Part shown: positions 48,601-60,230 of the stretch, in pieces
Position numbering within the stretch: the first letter of the stretch is position 1
How the letters are laid out: each line of letters opens with the position of its first letter
Assembly (NCBI GenBank): GCA_022453515.1
Contig: JAJNNY010000022.1
Coordinates: 434,001 to 498,000, forward strand
Source: Astrocystis sublimbata
Taxonomy: Eukaryota; Ascomycota; Sordariomycetes; Xylariales; Xylariaceae
Direction of reading: 5' to 3'
Length of the DNA: 64,000 nucleotides
Notes under the pieces: generated by a model
Database searches by the model: none
What the model saw: the letters and a program-made list of their open reading frames with translations, nothing else
What the model was told of the DNA's origin: nothing
Position numbers and translations under genes: made by a program

Positions 48601-51600
48601 CAACTCACGTGGTAGACTTCTTATTCTTGCTGCCGTGTCGTATATGTTGTAGCATGTCGCAATGTGTCGTGTTCGTGCCACGGTGAGCCTTTATTAATTG
48701 CTATCGATGCCTATCACTATTATCGCCACGGGGGGCTCGTACAGCGTACTCTGCATGGCTTCCAGTCAATAACCCGGGGATCATCATTATCATCATCGCC
48801 ATCGATCGATGCCAGTCGAAAATGTTTCAACCGGGCGGGATGATTGATGGACTGATCGTCCACTGAAAGTGCAACAATTGACATGAGTATGAGAATCAAG
48901 AATCGAGAGAGTCCTATGTCGGGTTTCGTGGTTCAGCCTTCGCAGAACACTACCCTGCGCATTCATCATCTACTCCAACTTTTACGGTAGCCGTTTTCGC
49001 TTAGCCAAACGAATCTCTGCCATTCACCCTCTCACGAGGTCAGGTGAAAATATCCGAAGTGTTTTCGAGTCGAACGCATTTACTTACACGCCCCAGCTGT
49101 GAACGGCTCTTACTCTTACGATCCTCGTACTCTCAATCTCACGCGTGTTTTTTGCCGGCGGCCCATCCAAACCGTCGGGACCGTCAGCTTTTAGACCTGC
49201 TCCACACTAACACGTACCTATGTGGAGGAGAAAATCGTACCATAATGACATCCTTGAAAAAAGCCACCACGAAAGATCGTGAGCAGCGCACGCATAACAT
49301 GTGAAATCTTATGTCAGAACCTAATGTAGGAATTGAAACTGGAGGTTGAGTAATCGTAAGTTCTGCTTGGACCAGCCTCATTGAGAAATATTTTTTTCTT
49401 TCTCTGAGGGGTTTCGTTCCCCCAGCGTTGGGCATAGAGAGGAGGGCCCTATTATTAGCCCAGAGCCTGACTATAAGCCCCCCGGCTCATAGTATAGTAG
49501 CCTACCATAGCATAGCAAATTATGTGACAAGATCTCACGAATCGTGGTTATCACCATGTATGGGGCATGTTTTATGTTTCGCTTTGCATACCGTGTTTGT
49601 GTATCCGAACACTGAACGAACAGGCCAATAATCCAACAGAGACCAGGGGACTGATCATCAGGTCGTATGTTTCGGTGCAGTAGTATCCAGCTGCTCCCCT
49701 CCCCTGCCTCATCTACCCAACCTAGTATATATCAGACTTTTCGGGAAATTATCAAATATCCCTGTCGCGATCTCTTCTGGGCAAATCGATTTCATGGCCT
49801 CTCGCGGGTAGGTCGGTAAACACCACCCCCCTCGTCCCCGCTGCACACAAGATATGGAATCACGCCGACGAGGTAACGAGCATGGCGATGCCGAGTAGTG
49901 GGCGAGATGCCAGCCAATACCAATTTATACATGTACTTAGTAGATTGGTAGTTCATAGTACATGGGAGGCAAGCATGGCATGGGTTCGCTGCATTGCAGC
50001 CAATGGAAGTGCCCTCATCACTCCGAGATGCATGCATACCGCTCGCTGTCACTGTATCGCCGTCTCATTTGCTCGGGTAGGTTGCAGCCGACGGAGCTTT
50101 CAGCTAAGTAGGTACAGAACCTGGTAGTAAGGTGTACATTGTTACCAATCGATACCCGTCCCGGGCGTGGGGGTTCGCGCGGCTATCTTGGATCTCGTCT
50201 ACGCATACCTCCACCGCCGGGACGGGGCCAAGATGGTTGCGGCGTGGGAAGTGTATGTGTGTATGTGTGTGTGCATGTGACAAGGTATGCGTAGTGGATG
50301 GTGATCACAGTAGTGTCCATGGAGTTCCGCGAGCGTTCCGTGCTGTAAGAAAAGCAGGCATCCCATTCGGAAGAGGTGCCGGTACATGACGCTATTCAAG
50401 GGTGTCGACGTAGTCACTTGCAGCTGATACAGAGAAATAATATTTACGGAATCAATTATGCGCACATGGTCTAGCGAGTTGAGCTGCTTTGGTCAGGTGT
50501 TCGGACTTGGAAAGGAAAAGGAGATGAGTTGTCGTGTGATACACCGATCTTCGACCACTAATTATTGAGGATGATGATTACGATGAGCTCCGCAGCCTTG
50601 ATGAAGTAGAAGACGCAAAGGAACGATCGAGCGTAGGAACTGATATGCTCCAGCTAGTCAGCCCCAGAGCCCGATGTAACGAATTAGGGTAGTACAGCAT
50701 CTGATTGCTCAATGCCATTGAGTTGGCATCTTTCAAAAGGTCGAGAACAGGGGACGTGCATGAGTTGTTGGAAGCATTTTGCCCGCTCAAACCTTGGGTG
50801 ACAAAAGTTGCATCAATCACGATGTTTCGCTGCGAAATCATACCGTAGTACTCGATGCGGCACTGTATCATCCCTAGGTTACGAATCATGCTCCGTAATG
50901 CATGTTACGCCGGGGTACGATACCTGGCTACTGGATTTTGACCTCTGCAATGGTATGCCTATTTCAGCTTTCGATACCAGCAGGCCGGGTTGTGGGTTAC
51001 CGGGCCCCTGGGATTTGAGGAAGGGATCACGATACCCTGAACCTGGCACGGGCCTGTCTCCCGCCGTTTCGGTAGTCGAGGGAACCAGGGATTGTTTGAT
51101 GATTCAATGCAACAATCAACGGAACCTGGGGATTCGGCTGAGGTCAGAAAACCCCAGTGGCGAGTACCTGTATATACTAGCTGAGGATCAGTCAATCATA
51201 TTCGCATGTTCCCTGTCTTAGCACGATGAATGGTTGCTAATTATTCACAGAAAACTTCGATGCGGTAGTCCTTCCACTAGCATCGTATATCTAGCTTTGT
51301 AACATGTACAGACAGGCATGCTTCCAAATATCAGCGACCAGTCTGTCAGGCTATCAAGAAAGGAAGGTTCATGCAAGAGGGTGAACGGATCAGGGAAAAA
51401 GGGCTGTGGCCGCAGAAGCTGGGTTTTCAGGGGAAAACCTACGCTCAAGTCGATCGCTTGATGTCATAATGCAGCAGCGTTTGCTTGCTTGAGAAAACAC
51501 TCCATCGACAACGGCGACCGTATGCTATTGATTTACCCATTTGTAGCATGGGAGATCCATTTATGGACGATAGACCCAAAGGAACTTGCGGAAAAAAGCA

Positions 51601-52740
51601 AATTACTGAGCAAATGCAGTAAAGCGTGAGGGGGTGTATTACCGAGATGATCGTTTGGTAAATCTTGAGCCTGAATCAGAATAACCCAAGTCACATATCA
51701 AATATGACAAGTGTCACGAGGAGTTGCGTCCCAAGCCTATGCCTCTATGAATAGGGGCGGGAGAAGCTCCTCGAGTCAGCATTCGATTGCGCCCTGCAAG
51801 ATCGGGTTACGCCGCATCGAAGCCACTGGAGCTGGCACGTAATATAGCCCGCGATGTAATTACCGGCCTACCAGAAGAATGGCAGTGCTAGTAAATAGCA
51901 GCAGTCAACAATTGGACGCGACATGGTGTGCACACAAATCTCGGTTTGGCGACAGTGGCGGTTGTGCCGTTCCCAGCTGAGCTTAAGCTTGACCAGAGTC
52001 GCCAAAATACAGTAGTTTGACGTCCTGCGCGAAAACCCGCACGAGACAGTAAAGAATGTAGTACTGGGGATACCCAACCTGTCATAACCTATAGGCTGGT
52101 CGGTAAGTTCCTTGTGCGGCGCTATGTTTGACGGTTGGGCAAATTCAGATCTGGCTGGGTTGTCTGACTGACCTGACATGCTGACAACGAAATGTCCGAT
52201 TGAGCTAATGTACTACGCGGGGTTGTTTCACAGCGTCCATCGGCCCTTTAGGTTGTCCATCCAGACAATTCTCTGTGCATCGAGTAGCGTGCGCCTCGTC
52301 CAGCCCTTGCACAGTTACGGTTGGAGCATGTCTCTGGCGTTGCAAACCACTGATTCCGGGGTCGAGACATGCCAATTCGAGCCATTTCCCTCCCCGGCCG
52401 CGCATTGGCGAGCAATTTCACACTATCTGTATTCTGACCCGTAGAGATAGATCTATCCATTTCATCCGACCTGTATATCTTGCAGGTTGCCGATAGTGGC
52501 TGGACGCCAGATCGACTGTCACCGCAAGCCCAGGAACCAGGAACTACACTCGTTATTCGTCCTAGGTAGCGGGGTTCAACTAATGTTCATCTTATGCGCT
52601 CCAGGTTCAGCTGAAGTTTGGTTCGCCACGCGTGGTCCTTCAACCAGCAGGGTTCGTTGGAAGCAATACCAGCAGACCCCTGGCTTATTGTATGCAAATA
52701 GTTGTACAGTATAATGACACGCCGTGTGGCCTCTGGGATT

Positions 52741-52756
52741 GGGGGGGGGGGGGGGG
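52741..52756. repeat. G16 homopolymer
   Basis: Sixteen consecutive G on the plus strand, rare outside telomere-like or slippage sites; a possible sequencing-length error site. Confidence 0.9.
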
Positions 52757-53962
52757 TGCATATTTAGACAGCTTAAAATTTGCTGTAGCAAGCTTAGAGC
52801 ATGGCATCCTCTTACGATCCTCTTACGCTCCGGCCAACGATAGCATGTGGAAAGAAATGTAACTGACCACGTCAATTCGAATACTCAATCTTTCCTTTGG
52901 AATAAAGTTAGGGAAGTTCCTTGCGAGGTGCAGGCAGCTCCCCTGACTTGTAAGCAATAATCTTCAGGATTCATTAATGCGACCGGTCAGCAAAGTTGGA
53001 CCGATTTGGAGGTAGCATTTTGGATGCAGTTGATCCGAAATGTTGAAGTCGCATCACCCACAATCGAGTGACACAAAGACTTGCATACAATAGTATGCAC
53101 TCCTAAAGTGGTCGCCGAATGGTTGCCGTGTCACATTTTCGAATCGTTGTTAGAAACAAGAGACGTCTGCTGAGCGAGATGGTGATTCATATAGCAGCAG
53201 CATGACGCCGAGTCCTCGCAGGCACATCACGTAGAGTGGCAGGTGTCCATCAAAACAGATATCTTATGAAACATTAAAAGACCGGACATACAGCCGAGGG
53301 TAGACGCTTGTCTCGAAAGACAATTGCCGAAAGATCCAGGGTCCAGGGTCCAGCACATCTGCAAGACAATGGTCAATCACTCGTTGATAGGCAGCTTGAT
53401 TGGCGATTTGGCCATGTTGCCTGGCTCAAGGTGGGTGGGTTGTTGTCCCGAGGATGGCTGGGTACTGGCCAGTCATCAGTGATATGGAATCCGCATCCTG
53501 AGATATTTACTGCGAAGCACCTGGAAGCAGACACCATACTGTTGCTGATTGGCTCAGCGATAAAGATCACCAGCAGCAACTGAGTATCATGTGACATGGC
53601 GCAGGAGTACCTCAGCTTGTATGTATGTAAAGTCGCGCGAAGCTTGTCCCGGCGTCATAGCGTGCGCAAACTGCTGCGCGGTACTCGTCGTCGGCTTTGA
53701 ACTGACTAATGTAGGTACCTGTGCTGTTGCATTGGGTGTCTGTGAGGATAGGATATCGGGCCTCGAGCCAGGTCTTCAGACGACTATCGGCCAAGCTACT
53801 TAAGGTTAGATGGACAGTTGCTTTAGGTGCCGTCCGGCTGCGCCATTCATATTCATAGCTCTTCATCGCGGCGTGAATCACCCCGAACAGATGCGCAGTT
53901 GTGCGCCTTAATTCTCGGGCTGGCCAGCCAAATCATCGTTGTTGTGTCACGCGGTTCCCGTT

Positions 53963-53993
53963 CCCCGAAACGCCTCGAAACGCCTCGAAACGC
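53963..53993. repeat. Decanucleotide tandem repeat, three units
   Basis: Three consecutive copies of CC(C/T)CGAAACG; only the first unit differs, by one base. Confidence 0.85.
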
Positions 53994-56900
53994 CGTTGAT
54001 AGAGAGGGCGACCGCCAGAGGCGAATTGTACAACAACCGGGTTTGGCGATAGGATGAACAGCTCGACAGTATATAAGTGATTAAGCGTGACCCGTTTCCA
54101 CCAAAACTATTGATGACGATCTTGACCGATTGTATAAGAAGATCGACAATGACGCATGTGGTGCCTAGATCAGGACCTGCACTAACAGGGGAGGAGTAGC
54201 AGCTTAGTCTGGTGCCGAGCCCGGCTCGCTGGCTGCCGTCGTTACTTTCGAGTCGACCCTTGCCCGCAATTCCTGACGATGTTGGCAGTGGATCGCGACT
54301 CCAGTGTCCAATTGCCCCCCCTCCCACCCCCCACGCACGTCCCCTAATGTATGGCATATGCTGTACTGCTACGTAGCAGATGGTGCCCAGACGTTTGCCT
54401 TACATAGATACTATTACTCAGTAGCGTGTGTAGAGTTGTTGGTAATGCTAGGAGGATGTAATGGCCAGACGCGCTATCTATTGGCGCGCCGTTTGAGAAT
54501 ATCGGCTGGCCTCTACTCGTATGAACGACTGCCTGGGAGACAACATCAACTAGCCCGAGGCATGATCGATTTTTATGAGGATTATGAATCGGCAGTAGGG
54601 AGTAGAACTCGAACAAGGCGCAGAGGGCCAACAACATGCACACGACACTCATTTGATAAGCGCGCTCAATATCGCATTGAGGTATGTTTGGATATGCGGT
54701 ATGCGGTATGCGGCCTGCTTCCGCAATGTCCATGAGGATATGTCAGTCCAATTAGCTAGAAAGTATGGGAAGACGTTTGACAGATGGTGGAGCTGTTACA
54801 TGGCATCCGACAATTGCCATTGTGAGGCGTGACAAAGGCAAAGACAAAGAAAGACAAAGACAAGGGCGGCTCTGGCGCTGGGCTGGACGAAGACAATAGC
54901 AGCGGTAGCAGCGGGGGATCTGCTATTAACCAGCCAGCTGGTAACGTCGATGACGCTAGTATGGGTGCCTGGCATCCTGGATGCCTGGTACAGTGGGCAA
55001 GCACGCAAGGAGTCGCAGCCAATCATGTGCCGGGTTAGCGCCCACGGGAAGGCTGCCCCGTCGTGGCAATCCACCGTCCGATCAGCAGGTGATTGGCGAA
55101 GCCCTGTTTGGGCCTTGTTGGCGCAAGCCCCCAAGAGCGCGCTAACCGAGTTGGCCCAAGAGCTCTCCCATCTTGGAAAGCAGTGTAGGCTGCATGGGAA
55201 GCTGGACACGCACTGTGAAGCGGGACCGACTCACCAGCATCTGACAACTGATATCTCCCTTCCATCCTCACGCTACTCGTACATTGTTGTTAATTAGTCC
55301 AGCAGCCGTGGCATTGGAACATGCATGCACCATGTAGCCATGTCAAGACAGTCGCTCCTCGGCTCCCACCTGCAGCCGTACACCTCGATACTAAGGCGCA
55401 AACGGCGACGTCGGCGACCTGGCCGACGCCAGCACCGCACCCGCACCGCACCTGTACCCTTCGCCCAATGGCTGTTGATGTTGATGGCTTGCATGCGCAG
55501 AAACAGCCCAGAGATTGACATCGCAAGCTGCATTCATCCAGTCCGTCGAGCAATGTTCAACTGACAAGTCGCGTCTGCTCCCCCGATATAACCAAATATA
55601 TACAGGGCTGATTGTCTTCGAAGTTTACGAGTAAGTACGGTTATGTGACGATATCTCGGCCTCGGCTGTAGCGGTACCTTCGGGTGTTCGGTACGGCTCT
55701 AGATTCTGTCTCGGCCACTACTTACTTAGACGTGGGCCAGCCGCTGCCTTCAAGTGGGCTTCCCGTTGAAGCGCAAAACCGTTATTGTAAGAAAAGTTTC
55801 TAAGTGAGGCGCCGACGCTCGAAGGATACACGTCATCTTCAAACGGGGCTTCATACTTTCAGGCCGTTACAAGTCGCAGCCCTTAGTGCCTGATAAGAAC
55901 CGGCTTACGGGGCGATGTGCAGCACTGTGGCCTCAAGCAGATGTGCAAATCAATATGGCGGAACGAGGTCTGAAGTATTTGAAAAGAAACAGGGTCACCA
56001 CTTGAACTAGCCCAGCCTACATATACATAGGCTATACCGAGTGCAGGCTGGCTCGAGCCTAGCTCCAGGGCAAGAGACGATATTGTGACGCGGACGATGT
56101 GTAACGTTCTAGTACCCGCGCCTAAGCCTCGGATTCGATAGTCTTGGTGACGGATACCGCAGTTTACAACCGTCTGGACCAACGTCTCTCTACCCCAGAC
56201 TCACTGCCATACGAGTAGGTGGTGAGAGAGCATATTCTTAGTCAGGACCTCCAGCTTCCTGTCCTGATTCAGCACGGATCAGCAGCCGTTCCGACCGCAA
56301 CAAGGCGCCTGGAGAGCGCGCGCGCTGCCGATGGCTCGACACTAGCTATGTAGCTACTGACGCTGTGCTTATGGATTAATGCTGGGGACAGAAGGAGAGG
56401 GTCCAGTTTATGCAGCTAGAGCGAGCCAAGACCGACAACTTTAGAGACGCACTCTTCAGAACTCGCCTGCCTTGATTGTCTCTCACCAGCTCTGGAGCCC
56501 TTCAAAGCGGGATATGGGCGAGTCGATGCTTGCATATGCATGGGCTGAGCGCTGAACAGCCTAGCCTCTGCTTTGGGGTGAGAACTCTCCCGTCGTCCAC
56601 CGATCAGTCCAACACCGAGAGTAAGCCTCTTTTTTCCTACTCGCCAGCCATGAAGCCCAAGAATGAGGAGCGTAAGCTGGCTCCGAATTAGGTACATGAC
56701 CACGATGTCGAGCCACGTTCCTGGCCGATTCGGACACGCTTAGTGAACACGGTGCCGAATTGAGCACCGGCGCTGCAAAGCACAGGAAAGTACCGGGCAG
56801 CTTCACGGCACTCACGTTTATGCTACAGACTAAAAGTGATCACCATGCTAAAAGACGACATTTGCCCATAATTACAGAATGTTGCCACCGGGTGTTGAAG

Positions 56901-58535
56901 TCTCCGAGCGTAAAACGCCGACCGATCGGTACATTGAGATAGTGTTTCTTCGAGTGAGCGATCGCGTTCACGATTCACCTACGACCTTAGCCTGGATCGT
57001 CGCGTTACCCGTATATTGGAAGATTTAAGACAGTATGAAGTGCACACCTCTGGGGAGGCGTACAGCGCCGCGCATCCCTGACGCCCTCGAAGCTGCCTGT
57101 CGTCGCAAGTGGCGGCCGTGTCGTTTTCCAGCGCTCAAACAGGCCGAGGGCTGGAGGGCGTCGACGTAGCGGGATTGCCGGCAGGGAAATTCCAGCTGCA
57201 GGGGATTCCCTGTCTACCCGAGGCGCTGGACTATCGTCTCCATCCTTGGTCAACCCGGCTTTCCTGTTCTTCACTCCTTGCTCTTTTCGTCCAAGTACAG
57301 AAGTACTGAGTTGCTGCTGTACATTCTTGGGAGAGGCTCTTGATCCCCCGGACACTATAGATGTATCCCCCTGGAGGTTACCATTAGTCGACCTGGCTAC
57401 TGCACAAGGCGTTTCTTAGCGTCAAGATGGAGAAACTAAGACCCTTGTCTGCATTTCCTGGTGGATTACACACCACGTTCAAAAATGAAGATTTCGCTTT
57501 TTAAGTCGCGAGATGACCACACGAGAGATCCAAGATCATATTGCTTGTACGAAATACTACGAGAGATGGCGACGAGATAACCGTATTCTCCACAGGTTTC
57601 CGCTTCATTCGCACATGCGAGTGGTGGAAAACTCGCTGTGGGCTCCCTATGCGCCCCTCCTATGCGCCCTCCTACTTGCTTGCTTGCAGTTCAAGAGGTA
57701 ACGACCCAGAGGCAATGGACAGCGTCATTCAGCGTCTTTTTGTTCGTTCATACGAGCGATGGTTCTACGGATGGATGGATGACTATGCTCACAGTAACTA
57801 GTCGGCAACCCGCCACGTCCTGTCTTGCAGTGCCAGTTCCATACGGGATCTAGATGGGATTTCTGTTGGGACGAGTCAAAATGTCTCGTAATCCTGATGG
57901 TCTTGGCGCGATGACGGCGAGCCTCCCTGTCTCTCAGATTTCAGAGTCTCCAAGATCCGAGATTTGTCCACGGGATGCCTTCCTAATCATCAGCTGTATG
58001 CTGTATATGTAGCATACCCAGTGTATAGCCCCATAAGTAACTTCCAGGTCAGGTAGCCCGGGGGGTATGGGGGTGTCTCTGGAAAGGAACAAGCCTCATC
58101 AGACTAGTCCAGCTCTCTGATTTCCGTACCCACATGCATAGCTTGACGAGAGATCCCCAAAAGATCTCTTCGTTGAGGGGTGTTTCCAGTCGATTGGCTC
58201 CGAGATCGACCCCGGCCGCACATCATAGTCCCCATTTCGAGGACCTATATACACATTCGCTCTCCCAGATCGGGTAGACTGTCTCACCTCTTCGAAACCC
58301 TCAACTACTATAATAGACCTTCCAGTCGGCACGGGTCGGTGATCACATTATAGTAACCCAACTCAACTTCGATCTTTCTTATCTATTGTTGGGCGGTATT
58401 CTGTTTTTGCACCATCATTCTCAACTCTTTGCAACACCCCATCTATAACGTTGATATTCCACGTTGAACGCCAACACGCAGCGTTGTTGCTACGTATAGA
58501 CATCGTCGACTACTCGGAGCGTCCTATCATACAAT

Positions 58536-60230
58536 ATGGCTCGTCAGCCGGGGCCCGAGACCTGGCCTCGATGGGCTCCTCACCAACCGTCATGGTCCGC
58601 TCTACCAGTCGGCGCTCTGCCACATGGTTTCGTCATGGAACAGCATTACAACGTGGCACCGTTGATGTCGCAATACCCTGTCCCCTCTGAGTTTGTCTAC
58701 AACAGTTACAATACGCCTGAGGTGGCGAGTCCAACCGTACCATCCACGAAGCAATACCTTTCGGATCGCGCAGTGCTAGATATAGCCTCACTACCCAACC
58801 CTCACGGCATACCCGAACCCCTTGAAGGAGCCCACCACATGCCCGTGAAACAGCCTTTGAGCCCCGTCATAAAGAGTGAGCCACAGCTCAAGAGCGAACC
58901 GCAGCCCGCAGAGTCCTTGAAGAACAAGGCGATCTCGCCAAACACAGCGGAAGGCCGGGCCCCCAACCCGGTCTTTGCCACGGGCATTGATCGGTTGATG
59001 AAGATCATCCAACAGAAGAAGGATGGAAGTGAAGAAGCGGTTCCTGCGCAGCCAAAGTCCAAGACTCGTGTGCGCAATAGTAGTGCCGTGGGTGCTGCCA
59101 GTCGGAGGAAGTTGAAGACGGGGGCGATCAGCCCAGAGTCAACGGAGAAGCCTCATGCTTGCCAAAGAAAGAAGTGCCATAAGCGTTTCTCGCAGATAAC
59201 CCATCTGCATATTCACGACCTCGCCCACACCGGAGAGCAACCTCATGTAAGTACACCCGCATATTATCTCGATTGTACGGACCAACTAACAAGCGTCAAA
59301 CAGCAATGTGGTTTTGCTGGTTGTTACAGACGGTTCACGCAAAAGGGTAACTTACGAGTGTGTACTTCCTCCAAATTAACTTCTGAAACCCATGCTAAGT
59401 TTCTTGTCAGACACATGAGCGCCGCCATCTGGGCATACGGCCTTTCAAATGCCACGTCCCAGGCTGTACCAGGGCTTTCCCCCAGAAGGGCAACCTATCG
59501 GCTCACTTAGAGACGCACTTCAAGCGAAACACCTTCCGCTGTATCCTGGCGTCGTGTGGAAAGACGTTTAGTTCCCGTGGCAATCTCAAGGTGAGTAATG
59601 CGTCTTGTCTCGAACTCCACCTCCTGGTAGACTGAAGTGATTACTAACTCCTATATCCACTACCAGACACATCAGAACAACTACCACGAAAAGGAGCTTT
59701 CCGAGTTGGAGCTCAAGTTCTCTTCGATATCTATCGACGAGATGAATGATAATGACCGCGAGCTTTGGGACTACTTCTCGACCATCCATAAGAACAGCAA
59801 CAAAGGCATCAAAGGGCGCGGAAAGGAGTGCAGAGTGGAACTCGTTCCCCATCACCCCAGTACCACTACAGCATCTCAGCAGTACAGTGGTCTCCAGTCA
59901 CCCGTTGAGATACAGCATCATTCCACATTTTCCATGTCGCACGGCCTAGTAAACTCGATGGGCTTTGGCCACTTCGGCGGCATGCAACGGGCCACCAATA
60001 GCCTAGGTCAGGAATATCTTGTCACACGTGGAGGGGCAGGAGCAGGAGGCGGCGGCGGCGGACATGCATACGATGCGTACGAGATGGACCAGTCCAGCAT
60101 CTCGAGCGGTACCATTACGCCAGCTAGCTCGCCGGGCGGCATGTACGACGACCATCACCACCACCAACCCCACCACCACCACTATCCCCAACATCACCGT
60201 GTACTCCCGTTTCACGACCGGATGTACTAA
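58536..60230 (+). CDS. C2H2 zinc-finger transcription factor, four fingers
   Basis: Nuclear DNA-binding regulator with four tandem fingers between about residues 208 and 320. Exons 58536-59246, 59304-59357, 59411-59590 and 59667-60230 total 1509 nt (502 residues), all in frame. Finger 1: CQRKKC...HIHDLAH followed by the linker TGEQPH. Finger 2: CGFAGC...THERRH. Finger 3: CHVPGC...AHLETH. Finger 4: CILASC...THQNNYH. All use C-x4-C-x12-H-x3/4-H. Introns 2 and 3 each interrupt a finger at the same place (GNLR | THE and GNLK | THQ), a sign of finger duplication. The N-terminal ~200 residues are Pro/Ser/Lys-rich and disordered, with repeated [12 protein letters not shown]. The C-terminus carries Gly-rich and His-rich runs ([17 protein letters not shown]). 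The start is the ATG opening [10 protein letters not shown]; no upstream in-frame alternative stood out. Confidence 0.93.
60141..60205 (+). repeat. Coding CAC/CCACCA run (His-rich tail)
   Basis: Imperfect CACCAC repeats coding a His-rich stretch near the C-terminus of the C2H2 regulator; likely variable in length. Confidence 0.85.

Larger units (their letters stand above)
45664..58535. other. Long gene-free stretch, 12.9 kb
   Basis: I find no reading frame here with coding composition, domain motifs or splice structure on either strand. Content: TATG/TGTG low complexity at 47160-47300 and 47590-47620; GACAGACA-type repeats near 48100-48130; GTAGGTAGGTAAGTAAG at 48233-48250; a G16 run at 52741-52756; a decanucleotide tandem repeat at 53963-53993. 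No terminal repeats, transposase or reverse-transcriptase motifs were recognised. It could be decayed repeat DNA, or hold non-coding RNAs or lineage-specific genes I cannot see. Confidence 0.45.

Noticed and set aside
54304..55209. Overlapping frames on both strands
   Set aside because: Several frames of similar length overlap on both strands with no coding bias or domain; none is preferable.
57005..57355. Minus-strand 116-codon frame, basic and Pro-rich
   Set aside because: No family resemblance, no promoter-like leader and rival frames on the plus strand.
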